Of a stretch of 64,000 nucleotides of DNA, positions 51,776-60,544 are shown in pieces. The DNA comes from Nodosilinea sp. P-1105. GTDB taxonomy: Bacteria > Cyanobacteriota > Cyanobacteriia > Phormidesmidales > Phormidesmidaceae. Location of the stretch: assembly GCF_012911975.1 (NCBI RefSeq), contig NZ_SMDQ01000007.1:1-64000 (forward strand), given 5' to 3'. The notes below the pieces were generated by a model. That model was not told the origin of the DNA. It worked only from the letters and a program-made list of their open reading frames with translations, and made no database searches. Position 1 is the first letter of the stretch. Each line of letters begins with the position of its first letter. A program made the translations under genes and the position numbers.

Positions 51776-52351
51776 ATGGTTCTTGATCAACGTCACGCCT
51801 ATTTCAGCCCAGAAGACTATCTGGAAATCGAGCGCATCAGCCCCATCAAACACGAGTATTGGCAGGGGCAACTGGTGGCCATGGCGGGGGCTAGCAAGGC
51901 TCATGTAATCATTGTGGGCAACCTCTCAGCTCTATTGGTGAATCACCTGCGGGGAACGGACTATCTGGCCTATGCCACTGATATGAAAGTGCGGCTGCCA
52001 GCATTGAACCTGTTCTACTATGCCGACCTGGCGGTGACCTGCGACGAGCGAGATAGAAACTCTAATGAGGATTTTATCTTGCACCCAAAGCTGATTGTAG
52101 AGGTGCTCTCTGACTCTACGGAAGCATTTGATCGAGGCGATAAGTTTGCCGACTACCAGACCATTGCTGAGTTGGAAGAGTGCGTGCTAATTCACCAAAA
52201 GCAGGTGTTGGTGGAGCGGTTCTAGCGGTGGTCAGAAAATCTGTGGGTGCCCACTATCTATCAATCCGGGGATGCGGTGGAGCTGGAGAGTATTGGGTTT
52301 ACTGGGGCGATCGCAGACCTCTATACAAACCTCGACCAACTCACTCGCTGA
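51776..52351 (+). pseudogene. Uma2 (DUF820) family protein with in-frame stop
   Basis: Frame of 192 codons if read through a TAG at 52223-52225. The first 149 residues carry the Uma2 family pattern: SPEDYLEIERISPIKHEYWQGQLVAMAGAS, YADLAVTCDERD, KLIVEVLSDSTEAFDRGDK. After the TAG the same frame continues RWSENLWVPTIYQSGDAVEL and ends at TGA at 52349-52351, as expected for the missing C-terminus. One base change thus truncates it. Uma2 proteins have an endonuclease-like fold with Asp/Glu/Lys residues, and are extremely numerous and often decayed in cyanobacteria. Confidence 0.85.
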
Positions 52352-52395
52352 GATCCCTTTGGACCTAGCGAATCTCGCTGGACCTAGAGCCAGGG

Positions 52396-53325
52396 TCATA
52401 CCGTCTGGTTGGGTTCAGTCTGGGGCTGACTGGCCGGGAGTGGATTGAGGCTACGAAAATAGCGACTGCCGACGATCGCCAGAAAGCCCAAGTAGGCCAA
52501 AATTTGTACCAAATACAGGTGGTCGCGGTAGCCCAGTAGAGCCTTGAGGGCGATACCGGGGAATTGTTTGTCGGGCAATAGGCGACTGCCATCCCACACC
52601 AGTGGCCCCAGAACACAGGATGTTTGAGAAAAGCAGAGGTCGGCATTGCGGGGATCGATCTGGCTAATGGCGGCTAGGGCAGCATCTAGGTTCTTAAAGA
52701 CCGAAATCACCAGCCCTCCGACAATCAGCAGCAATAGCACCCCCATCACCTGAAAGAACCGTTTCAGGTTAATGCGCACTCCCCAGCGGAACAGGGCCAG
52801 CCCAATCAGGGCGGCCCCGACCAGACCAGCTAGGGCTCCAGCGATCGCGGCCACACTAGCATCCACATTGGTAAAAATGAACAGTACGGTTTCAAACCCT
52901 TCTCGCAAAACCGCAATACAGATCAAGCTGAAGATGCTCCAGCCAGCGGTTTGGTCGTCTTGGAGGGCCGACTGTACGGTGCCTTCGATATTTCCCTTGA
53001 GGCTGCGGGCCTGGCGGGTCATCCATAGCAGCATCCAGCTCAACATGATAATGGCGATCGCGCCAAATAGACTATTGAGCAATGGCTTCACCACCGTCTG
53101 CACAGTCGGTAGCACCAGTTGCAGCTGCTGCAACCCAGACCCAAGCACAACCCCAATCATAACGCTGCCCACAAGGCCAGCGGCCACCCCCAAGTACACC
53201 CAGGAATTTAGGGACTGGCGATTGGCCTTGGTCAGGCAGGCGAGCACAATGCCCACCACCAGGGCGGCTTCTACCCCTTCGCGTAGGGTAATCAAAAAGG
53301 TGGGCAGGGCAGCAGTAAGATCCAT
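52396..53325 (-). CDS. FTR1 family iron permease
   Basis: A 309-residue membrane protein with about seven spans. Two REGxE-type iron-binding motifs are visible: LREGVEAALVVGIVLACL near the N-terminus and AVLREGFETVLFIF at about residues 140-150. This is the FTR1/EfeU family, taking up ferric or ferrous iron with a partner oxidase. No EfeO or EfeB gene is adjacent. The C-terminal soluble tail is short. Monocistronic. Confidence 0.92.
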   Translation of the reverse strand: MDLTAALPTFLITLREGVEAALVVGIVLACLTKANRQSLNSWVYLGVAAGLVGSVMIGVVLGSGLQQLQLVLPTVQTVVKPLLNSLFGAIAIIMLSWMLLWMTRQARSLKGNIEGTVQSALQDDQTAGWSIFSLICIAVLREGFETVLFIFTNVDASVAAIAGALAGLVGAALIGLALFRWGVRINLKRFFQVMGVLLLLIVGGLVISVFKNLDAALAAISQIDPRNADLCFSQTSCVLGPLVWDGSRLLPDKQFPGIALKALLGYRDHLYLVQILAYLGFLAIVGSRYFRSLNPLPASQPQTEPNQTV

Positions 53326-53513
53326 GCTTGGGGTTAGATAACGGTAAACAGGCGCTTTTTAGTATTGTGTCAGACAAACTCCGCGATCGCCGCTCCGAAA
53401 TGTCTGCCCAGTCAGAACAGTTCGCTGTAACGGTTGCAGATAGGCGATCGCTGCTAGCCTTAGCCTGATAAACGCTGAACTATGCCCGCCCGTCCTATAC
53501 TCTAGAACAATCC

Positions 53514-54047
53514 CTAAAAAGCACTTTGACGATTGATAGTCTCAACCGCCTCACTCCAGCTGCGGGATTTAATGTCAAAAGCTGCTTTAACCGCTTTAAA
53601 TGTGCCATATTTGGCTTTCAGAGCTGACTCAGTCCACCGTTCAGGGGATTTTGGTTGAGACAATTCCGCCAGCTGCTGCTGGGCACTGAAAAGCCGAACT
53701 TGTCGTTCGAGTCGGGTCACCGCCAACTCATCCAGGTGTTGTAATTTGGCTTCAGTGTCCACATAGGCAGTGTAATCTTGCTGCTCTAGGGCTGATTGTC
53801 GAGCGGCAAGCAGGCGGTTGATGATCGGCGTTAAATCCGTCGCAGCCGCAGTCGCAGTCTCATGGTCAGTTTCGCTAGGAGACAGCTGATTGATCGCTGT
53901 CACTTCGTAAGCCTCTGCAAGCGCTTCCAGGGTCGTGGTAAACATTTCCTCATGGGCCTTGGCTGCTTTTACTGTAGACACGCCAGCGTCATAGAGATTC
54001 CTTTGAATCGACTCAAAGTCTTTTTGACGTTCAGAACGTCGTCTCAT
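53514..54047 (-). CDS. Helical protein of unknown function (second of an overlapping pair)
   Basis: About 177 residues from MRRRSERQKDFESIQRNLYD. It is charged, soluble and mostly helical, with no cysteine cluster, span or signal. C-terminal segment SPERWTESALKAKYGTFKAV looks conserved. ATG at 54047 is preferred over 54077 and overlaps the stop of the preceding gene by 17 bases, so expression is coupled. No family is recognised. Confidence 0.7.
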   Translation of the reverse strand: MRRRSERQKDFESIQRNLYDAGVSTVKAAKAHEEMFTTTLEALAEAYEVTAINQLSPSETDHETATAAATDLTPIINRLLAARQSALEQQDYTAYVDTEAKLQHLDELAVTRLERQVRLFSAQQQLAELSQPKSPERWTESALKAKYGTFKAVKAAFDIKSRSWSEAVETINRQSAF

Positions 54048-54594
54048 ACCCCTGCTCTCCTGTGTAATCTTGCTCAAGCTGGTCTAACAGTACTTTCAGT
54101 GACTCGGGTAAGCGAGACCGTAGCTCAAAGTCAACTTGCTGATAAGCCTGAGCGAGTTCCGTCATATCCTGGTCGTACTCTTGCTGTACAGCGTTAATCT
54201 GCTGGTAGGCCTCTCCGAGTTTATCGGTGGTCACTTTGAGTTCCCCCATGACCTGGCGATTTTGGACTGTTAGCGCTTCAACCTGACGAATGGCCCGATT
54301 ACGCTGCATGGTCATATTACCTAGCCGCCCTCGCATGGAGTTACGGGACTTGATGGCGTTCATCAGGCGCTGCAAGAGGTTTTCGTTTTCCCTTTTGCGC
54401 TTGCGAGCTATGGCACTGGCTTTTTCAGCATCTTGCTGCTGCTGCGCTAATTCTTGGTCAGCGGCTTCCAGTCGATTCCACAAGTCATCAACTTGCTTAC
54501 GGCGACTCTCGAGCTCCTCCATATTTTTGGCCAGATTATAGTGATGAACCTGGGTCGCCGACGCCTGGCCTCTGCCTCGCTCAAGCTTTCTCAT
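54031..54594 (-). CDS. Coiled-coil protein of unknown function (first of an overlapping pair)
   Basis: 187 residues with a long coiled coil (ELESRRKQVDDLWNRLEAAD, QQQQDAEKASAIARKRKREN, VTDKLGEAYQQINAVQQEYD). N-terminus is MRKLERGRGQASATQVHHYN. There is no signal or span. It directly precedes and overlaps the second gene of the pair. Structure suggests an oligomeric scaffold; function is unknown. Some similarity in composition to phage-shock or membrane-remodelling coiled-coil proteins exists but no motif supports it. Confidence 0.72.
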   Translation of the reverse strand: MRKLERGRGQASATQVHHYNLAKNMEELESRRKQVDDLWNRLEAADQELAQQQQDAEKASAIARKRKRENENLLQRLMNAIKSRNSMRGRLGNMTMQRNRAIRQVEALTVQNRQVMGELKVTTDKLGEAYQQINAVQQEYDQDMTELAQAYQQVDFELRSRLPESLKVLLDQLEQDYTGEQGYETTF

Positions 54595-54879
54595 AGTGCT
54601 GCCAAATACTGCGTTCTACAAAACCAAGCGATAAGCAGGGTGCGCTTTTTACTCAGCATGGCTTCTAGCATGCCCATGAATCTGGTGGAGGACTGCTGGT
54701 CTAGGGATCTTCTTTAACCCAAGTTCATCGGCAGCCCTGGATGATGCTGGTGCCCTTCACCCTAATTTTAAAGACAACCTCCGGATAGCCAGAAGCTAAT
54801 CGTGCTAGGGCATGTCTGCGGGACTTGTGCAAACCTGTAGGACAGATATTTTCCCTATACGGGCAAAAAGTCCGCTCTA

Positions 54880-55611
54880 TTAAGATTGCCCCTCCATCAC
54901 TAAGTCGCCAGCCGGAACCGGCGGATCGGTGCTCCTTTCAGCGGTAATTAACATCTGCACATCGACATCACCACAGGCTAAATCAGGCAACGCCCACTGG
55001 TTGAAATCTTGGGGCTGTTGAGGATTAAACTCCCCGCAGTAGATCGGGTCGCCGTCTGCGATCGCCCATAGACGATAGACTTCGCGGCTAGATAGGGTAG
55101 GCAGGTCAGTCGTAGTCACCAGTGCGGTTCGATCATTGGGATCAATCACCAGACGGCCACTGGCCTGCGGTTCCACATCAGTGCCTGTGAGGGTATACAG
55201 GCGACTAGCAGGTTGGCTAAAGCTGGCCACGACCGCTTCGGTTTGGCGCAGGGCTAATCGCAACCGTTGGTTTTCTTGCCATACGACAATTAGGGCTAGG
55301 GCGGTGGCGGCCCAACCTAGGCCAAACCCTACCAACCCCCAAGACCAGCGGCGCGCCGGGGTTGTTGCCGCTGGGGCAGCAGGGGTAACCGCTGCTAAAA
55401 TGCGATCGCGCACTAGCGGTGGTGGCGGTTCAATCGGCAAGCTTTCGGGGATCCGGTTCCAGGTAGCTTGCAAGGCATCCAGTTCGGCCGTGACCTCGGG
55501 ATATTGGCTCAGCCACTGATCCACTAGGGCCACCTCTTCGGCGTCCAGATCGTTGAGCACATACCCAGCCAGCAGTGTGCGCCAGTTTTCGGGGAGGGAA
55601 GGTGAGGTCAT
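54880..55611 (-). CDS. RskA-type anti-sigma factor
   Basis: 243 residues. N-terminal zinc-less anti-sigma helical domain (ENWRTLLAGYVLNDLDAEEV, VDQWLSQYPEVTAELDAL), one transmembrane span (about 89-110, GLVGFGLGWAATALALIVVW), and an outer RskA domain (LVIDPNDRTALVTTTDLPTL, YRLWAIADGDPIYCGEFN). It should hold the adjacent ECF sigma factor at the membrane until a signal triggers release. It lies 62 bases after the sigma gene on the same strand. Confidence 0.9.
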   Translation of the reverse strand: MTSPSLPENWRTLLAGYVLNDLDAEEVALVDQWLSQYPEVTAELDALQATWNRIPESLPIEPPPPLVRDRILAAVTPAAPAATTPARRWSWGLVGFGLGWAATALALIVVWQENQRLRLALRQTEAVVASFSQPASRLYTLTGTDVEPQASGRLVIDPNDRTALVTTTDLPTLSSREVYRLWAIADGDPIYCGEFNPQQPQDFNQWALPDLACGDVDVQMLITAERSTDPPVPAGDLVMEGQS

Positions 55612-55673
55612 AGCAAGACGGTTACAGGATGGGGAATGAGGTGTAATGACAATGGTCTAAACTGGGTGGCGCC

Positions 55674-56261
55674 CTACGCTTGATGACGCCTGAGTAAGTC
55701 TCGCAGGCGCAGTAGCCCTTGGCGCGAGCGAGATTTGACGGTTCCCAGGGGAATGCCTAGTTTTTCGGAAATTTGCGACTGACTTAGTCCCTGGAAGTAG
55801 GCAATTTCCAACACCTGTCGCTCGGTGTCTGGAATTTGGGCTAAGGCGGCCCTAAGCTGCTGCTGATCCTCCTGCTGAGACGCATGATCAAAGGGAGTGG
55901 CAGAACGGGAGGAGGCTGCGGTGATGCGCTGAAACCGCTGCAAAATATTGGCTCGCCCACTGCTGACCCGCAGTCGATCCAAAGCCCGAGAGCGGGTATA
56001 GGTGGTTAGGTAACTGCCCACACTGCCTCGGTCTGGGTCGTACTGTCGTCGCTGCCAAAAGTTAACGAATACTTCTTGGGTTAAGTCCTCGGCTTCAGCA
56101 GGGTTAGACAGCATTCTCAAAGCTAGGGTGTAGACCAGAGACGCATAGCGGTCATACAAAATAGCCAGGGCCTCAGTGTGCCCAGCCCATAGGCGGTTGA
56201 TTAGGTCGCGATCGCTGATTTTAGACTCCGGCATCGAATCTGGGGTTGAGAATGGAGCCAT
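55674..56261 (-). CDS. ECF (group 4) RNA polymerase sigma factor
   Basis: About 195 residues. Region 2 with ALAILYDRYASLVYTLALRM and SNPAEAEDLTQEVFVNFWQR; region 4 with LAQIPDTERQVLEIAYFQGL, SQSQISEKLGIPLGTVKSRS. Length and layout are those of an ECF sigma of the SigK/RskA-controlled type. ATG at 56261 has CAGG six bases upstream; a TTG at 56288 would extend it. It is followed by its RskA-type anti-sigma gene. It is divergent from the ferritin-like gene, a plausible target. Confidence 0.9.
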   Translation of the reverse strand: MAPFSTPDSMPESKISDRDLINRLWAGHTEALAILYDRYASLVYTLALRMLSNPAEAEDLTQEVFVNFWQRRQYDPDRGSVGSYLTTYTRSRALDRLRVSSGRANILQRFQRITAASSRSATPFDHASQQEDQQQLRAALAQIPDTERQVLEIAYFQGLSQSQISEKLGIPLGTVKSRSRQGLLRLRDLLRRHQA

Positions 56262-56570
56262 GAAGGACCTGTCAGAAATACGACTCAAGCCTTGATCTGG
56301 ATGATCTCAAAGACAAGGCCCCTAAAGAACTTAACCCATCCCTAGCCCTGGATGAGCGATGTCCCCTGCCATTAGAGAGGCTCGAATAATCTCAAATGAT
56401 AAAAAATACCTGTACCATTGACCAGATTAGTTTACGCAAGCCCCTGAGGTGTCTTCTAGGGCTAAATTCTCAAGTTCAACATCCATCCCTAAAAGCTAGT
56501 CGTATTAGTCATAGGTTCTGAAGCAACACCTAGAGCCTGTGAATAACGTTAGCCCTGCAAGGATGTAACT

Positions 56571-57227
56571 ATGAATCATGATGTAATCCTGACCCCTAAG
56601 GCCAAGCTATCTCGGCGGCGGATTATGGTAAGCGGAGCGATCGCCGGACTGGCTGGCACCGTTGGCTTTTCCGCCCTGACCAAAGGATCAGCCCAGGCCT
56701 ACATGGATGGCAGTGCCGCCGCCAACGATATTGAGGTTTTGAATGGGGCCCTGTACTACGAAAACCAGGCCATCTGGGCCTATGAGACCGCTGCCGGGGA
56801 ACTCAGCGACAGTGATGTGGGTAAGGCGGTACTAGCCATTGCCCTGGCTAACCAGGCCGATCACATGGTTCACCGCGACACCTTGACGGAGATCATTCGT
56901 GACCTGGGGGGTCGCCCGGTGATGGCAGAGTCCAGCTATGACCTCTCCAGCTACCTGGAGCGGGGCGACGGCGGCCTGGATTCTGATGTGAACATTGCCA
57001 AACTAGCCCTGGCCCTGGAAACCGATGCAGCCATTGGCTATGCCAGCGAAATTGCCAAGTTCAAAACTCCGGAATTGGTCACGGCTGGGGCTACCATTGC
57101 CTCCGCTGAAGCGGCTCACGCTACCACCATTCGGGCGGCCTTTGTGTCCTTGGGGATTGATATCCCTGTGGTGGCGGCCCCCTTTGTCAGTGCCGATACC
57201 CGAGACCAGTGGGTGATCGAGGTATAG
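56571..57227 (+). CDS. Tat-exported ferritin-like domain protein
   Basis: 218 residues. N-terminal twin-arginine signal (AKLSRRRIMVSGAIAGLAGT) ending near SAQA. The mature part is a ferritin-like four-helix domain of the Ferritin_2 type: ALYYENQAIWAYETAAGELS, VLAIALANQADHMVHRDTL, AKLALALETDAAIGYASEIA, IASAEAAHATTIRAA. Metal-ligand Glu and His residues are present in the expected helices. A role in extracytoplasmic oxidative or metal stress is inferred, and its location beside the sigma/anti-sigma pair supports it. It has its own terminator. Confidence 0.87.
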   Translation: MNHDVILTPKAKLSRRRIMVSGAIAGLAGTVGFSALTKGSAQAYMDGSAAANDIEVLNGALYYENQAIWAYETAAGELSDSDVGKAVLAIALANQADHMVHRDTLTEIIRDLGGRPVMAESSYDLSSYLERGDGGLDSDVNIAKLALALETDAAIGYASEIAKFKTPELVTAGATIASAEAAHATTIRAAFVSLGIDIPVVAAPFVSADTRDQWVIEV

Positions 57228-57270
57228 AGGGTAGCTGGGCTTAGATCTGTGGTTTAGCTCCTGATTCCCA

Positions 57271-57300
57271 GCCCTAGGCTACTGGCCTAGGGCATTTTTT
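57271..57300 (+). terminator. Intrinsic terminator overlapping the convergent gene
   Basis: GCCCTAGG, a 7-base loop, CCTAGGGC then ATTTTTTG. It ends the ferritin-like transcript. The right arm and U tract are read in the minus direction as the last codons and stop of the fibrillin gene (stop at 57287-57289). Confidence 0.82.
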
Positions 57301-57883
57301 GTAGAACAAACAAGTTACCTTGATTCCCCCGACCAATGCGCAGATCATTGTCCAGGTAGGTGACTTCTAGCCAACCTGACTGGCGATCGCTATTCACCTT
57401 GAAATCAATCCCTTGCAGCCAAGACAGTTTGGGGGTCACTTGCAGCTTTTGGATAAACTGAGCTGGTGTTTCGTACCCCAAAGGTTTCTGTAGCCCGATC
57501 ACCCCCCGGTCAAACCGCACATTCACCCGTCGAGTCGACACTGGCTCCAACCGGGCCGCCACCGTCACCAGACCCGACAACAGCGGTGGACCCTGAATTT
57601 CAGCAATGTTATAAATGCGGTTTTCGGCCAACCGAATACATTGATAAATTGACCCTAAACTCGCCAGGGGAAAGCGATCGATATTTAGCAGCTCCTGGCT
57701 AGTGGTATACAGCAAACGCCAGTCACCGTCGAGGAGGGCTTGGGCCTGTAGAGGGTTTGGGGTAGGGTTGTACTCTTCTAAGCGGGCGGCCGCAGCTTGA
57801 ATGGCCAGCTGATCATCAGCCCTGGCGCTGAGGCCCCGGTTGACTGGAGCAATGGCATCCATCAGTTCAGTTTTGCCCACCAT
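57287..57883 (-). CDS. PAP/fibrillin family protein
   Basis: A 198-residue soluble protein of the plastid-lipid-associated/fibrillin family. Key blocks: LLDGDWRLLYTTSQELLNID, GSIYQCIRLAENRIYNIAEI, and the C-terminal GWLEVTYLDNDLRIGRGNQGNLFVL containing the family-typical Asp-x-x-(L/R)RI(G/S)RGN motif. Members associate with thylakoid membranes and plastoglobules or carotenoid-rich lipids; cyanobacterial members affect photosystem protection. Normal length. It converges with the ferritin-like gene. Confidence 0.93.
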   Translation of the reverse strand: MVGKTELMDAIAPVNRGLSARADDQLAIQAAAARLEEYNPTPNPLQAQALLDGDWRLLYTTSQELLNIDRFPLASLGSIYQCIRLAENRIYNIAEIQGPPLLSGLVTVAARLEPVSTRRVNVRFDRGVIGLQKPLGYETPAQFIQKLQVTPKLSWLQGIDFKVNSDRQSGWLEVTYLDNDLRIGRGNQGNLFVLQKMP

Positions 57884-57959
57884 GATCTTGTCCTATCTCG
57901 CAACACCCTAGCTCTCCGCTACAATAGAATGTCTTGTTTACAGCGGTATATTAGTCGTT

Positions 57960-58205
57960 ATGGCCTCAGAACCTTACAATCCTTCCCTGCGCCAGGTGCC
58001 CCGCAGCGCTAAGGCTCCTATTCTACCTTCCTCTGGGGAGTCGTCGATTTTGGCCTGGCTTGAGGATATTGGCCGCCTCCGCAGCCGCGAACCCCAAGAA
58101 AGTCTGTTTGACGAAGCTGAAAACGAAGAAATCTCCGATTTGATGGGGAATGATGACAATTTTGAGGAGGAGGAAGACAACGATATGGCTATCGAAGACG
58201 ACTAG
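57960..58205 (+). CDS. DUF3134 family small protein
   Basis: 81 residues. The N-terminal part NPSLRQVPRSAKAPILPSSG and SSILAWLEDIGRLRSRE matches the cyanobacterial DUF3134 family. The C-terminus is strongly acidic (DNFEEEEDNDMAIEDD) and probably disordered. No molecular function is known. Short gap (76 bases) from the divergent fibrillin start. Confidence 0.8.
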   Translation: MASEPYNPSLRQVPRSAKAPILPSSGESSILAWLEDIGRLRSREPQESLFDEAENEEISDLMGNDDNFEEEEDNDMAIEDD

Positions 58206-58215
58206 TCGAGGAAGG

Positions 58216-58366
58216 CAGTAGGGCGCAGCCCGTGCGTAGCAGGCAGTAGAGCCTTGCTCGTGCGTAGCAGACAGTGGGGTTTTGCCTGACGATCGTTGCC
58301 AGTCAGCGATCGTAGGGTGGGCATTGCCCACCAATGGGAAAACGTTTACCTGACGATCGTTGCCAG
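58216..58366. repeat. Nested intergenic repeats
   Basis: Begins with AGTAGGGCGCAGCCCGTGCG and a second CGTGCGTAGCAG unit, the former matching (in inverse) 16861-16883. Next, the direct repeat CCTGACGATCGTTGCCAG occurs at 58285-58302 and 58349-58366 and brackets the palindrome GTGGGCATTGCCCAC (58317-58331), also found at 42910-42924. No gene is present between DUF3134 and mraY. Confidence 0.75.
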
Positions 58367-58527
58367 AAGCCACCTCGGCTTATTAAGTCTTGTTAAATTT
58401 TCCTGCCTAGTTTGTGTATATTCGTCTAGGCTTCTTGACTATTTCCTGGCCTAGGTCATGGTCAATATGGAGATCCTCTAGTAGACTCCATGGGTGTGTG
58501 TGGTGTGACGCAATTGAGGAATCATTT

Positions 58528-59622
58528 GTGGATGCGAAGTTTTTTGTCTCAAGGCGGTTAAACCTAAACGGGATGACACTGCTTTGGATGTTAGGGGCTG
58601 GGCTAAGTATCGCTGCGATCGCAGTGGATGCCAGCTTAGGCCATGCCTTTACCCTGGGTGAATCGATCACAATTCCGTTGTTAACAGCCGCCTTAGCCAG
58701 TGGGCTGCTGGGGTTCTGGGTAGTGCCCATGTTGCAGGCCCTGAAGACAGGGCAGTTCATTCGGGAAGAAGGTCCCCAAGGGCACCTGAAGAAAGCCGGT
58801 ACTCCCACCATGGGAGGGGCGTTCTTTATTCCTGTTGCGGTGGCGATCGCGCTGATAGCGACCGGATTTTCCGCTGATGTGTTAGCGGTGTCGCTGCTAA
58901 CCCTGGCCTATGGGGCCATTGGTTGGATTGATGATTGGCAAGTGATTCAGCGGCAATCGAATAAAGGGATTTCGCCAAAAGCCAAGCTGTTTTTGCAGAT
59001 TGCCCTAGCGGTCGTCTTTTGCCTCTGGGTACTGGCTAACCAACCAGCTGAAATCACTACCGTTACGTTACCTTTGGGCCTGGCTTTGCCCTTGGGGCTG
59101 CTGTTCTGGCCCCTGGCTGGTTTTGTGCTCGTAGCCGAGAGTAATGCCACCAACTTAACCGATGGCCTGGACGGGCTTATGGGGGGGACAGGGGCGATCG
59201 CCTTTTTGGGGCTAGCCACCGTCACCGCCTCGGGGCACCCCAATCTGATGGTCTTCTGTGCGGCCATGGCCGGAGCTTGCTTAGGCTTTGTGCTGCACAA
59301 CCACAACCCGGCCCGAGTCTTCATGGGGGATACCGGTTCTTTGGCCCTCGGTGCTGCCCTTGGCGCGGCCGGTATTTTAAGCGGCAACCTGTTTGCCCTG
59401 CTGATCATTACCCTGCTGTTCTTTGCTGAGACCCTATCTGTGATTATCCAGGTGGGCTACTACAAAGCCACCAAAGGGCCTGACGGCATCGGTAAACGCT
59501 TCTTTAAGATGGCGCCGCTACATCATCACTTTGAACTGTCGGGTTGGTCAGAAACCCAGGTGGTGGGGATAGCTTACGCCGTCACCGCTCTGTTAGCGGC
59601 GATCGCGTTTACTTGGGGCTAA
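58528..59622 (+). CDS. mraY: Phospho-N-acetylmuramoyl-pentapeptide transferase
   Basis: About 365 residues with around ten spans; transfers phospho-MurNAc-pentapeptide to undecaprenyl phosphate to form lipid I. Catalytic motifs are present: GTPTMGGAFF, the DD pair in GWIDDWQ, SNATNLTDGLDGL (nucleotide loop), FMGDTGSLALG and the C-terminal APLHHHFELSGW. The GTG at 58528 (DAKFFVSRRL) agrees with the usual cyanobacterial start; an upstream frame to 58414 encodes an atypical basic extension. Confidence 0.96.
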   Translation: MDAKFFVSRRLNLNGMTLLWMLGAGLSIAAIAVDASLGHAFTLGESITIPLLTAALASGLLGFWVVPMLQALKTGQFIREEGPQGHLKKAGTPTMGGAFFIPVAVAIALIATGFSADVLAVSLLTLAYGAIGWIDDWQVIQRQSNKGISPKAKLFLQIALAVVFCLWVLANQPAEITTVTLPLGLALPLGLLFWPLAGFVLVAESNATNLTDGLDGLMGGTGAIAFLGLATVTASGHPNLMVFCAAMAGACLGFVLHNHNPARVFMGDTGSLALGAALGAAGILSGNLFALLIITLLFFAETLSVIIQVGYYKATKGPDGIGKRFFKMAPLHHHFELSGWSETQVVGIAYAVTALLAAIAFTWG

Positions 59623-59639
59623 CCGATCATTAAAGACCT

Positions 59640-60422
59640 ATGACTGCCCCTCACCTTAATCCCCTAGGGACGCCCCCTAATGCCTGGTGGGTCAATGCCC
59701 AGGTGGCTGATATCAGCCGTCAGGAGCCAGCACCACGCCCAGTAAGTTTCCCCACCGACACCAAGCAAATCACCTGCGATCTCAACAAGCTGATCTGCCT
59801 GGTAGTGGACATGCAAAACGATTTTTGTCACCCCGATGGTTGGTTAGCCAGCATTGGGGTCGATGTTACCCCGGCCAGGCAGCCCATCCGCCCCCTACAG
59901 GGATTATTGCCCAGGCTGCGAGCGGCAGCTGTGCCTGTGGTGTGGGTCAATTGGGGCAACCGTCCTGACCTCTTAAACATCAGCCCTGGGCTACGCCACG
60001 TCTATAACCCCACCGGGGCTGGAGTGGGGCTTGCAGATCCCCTACCAGCCAATGGTGCGCTTGTGCTGACGAAGGATAGCTGGGCCGCCGCTGTGGTGGA
60101 TGAGTTAACCCCCGCTTCCCAAGATATTTGGGTTGACAAGTATCGCATGAGTGGCTTCTGGGATACCCCCTTAGATAGCATTTTGCGTAACTTGGGCAAA
60201 ACCACCCTGCTTTTTGCCGGGGTAAACCTGGATCAATGTGTCATGGCGACCTTGCAGGATGCCAACTTTCTGGGCTACGACTGCATTCTATTGCGGGACT
60301 GTAGCGGCACCACATCCCCTGAATATTGTGTCCAAGCCACCATCTACAACGTCAACCAATGCTTTGGCTTTGTGGCAGACTCCCCTGCCCTATACCAGGC
60401 ATTAGACAATGGAGGCGGCTAA
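59640..60422 (+). CDS. Isochorismatase-fold cysteine hydrolase
   Basis: 260 residues. Catalytic triad visible: Asp in LVVDMQNDFCHP, Lys in VDKYRMSGFWDTPL and Cys in AGVNLDQCVMATL. The fold serves hydrolases of amides, such as nicotinamidase, RutB or ureidoacrylate amidohydrolase; the exact substrate is not predictable, though the Asp-Lys-Cys spacing and the N-terminal extension resemble RutB-like enzymes. It follows mraY by 17 bases and may be co-transcribed. Confidence 0.86.
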   Translation: MTAPHLNPLGTPPNAWWVNAQVADISRQEPAPRPVSFPTDTKQITCDLNKLICLVVDMQNDFCHPDGWLASIGVDVTPARQPIRPLQGLLPRLRAAAVPVVWVNWGNRPDLLNISPGLRHVYNPTGAGVGLADPLPANGALVLTKDSWAAAVVDELTPASQDIWVDKYRMSGFWDTPLDSILRNLGKTTLLFAGVNLDQCVMATLQDANFLGYDCILLRDCSGTTSPEYCVQATIYNVNQCFGFVADSPALYQALDNGGG

Positions 60423-60544
60423 TTTAGCCGGGCTATCGAAACTTTCTTGACTAAAGTTGGTTCGATTGCTCTAATTTGAACTACCCTTGGGCAAACCATT
60501 TTTGCATCGTTGCTAATTGTTGTTGAGCGTCGCTGATTGTCTCT

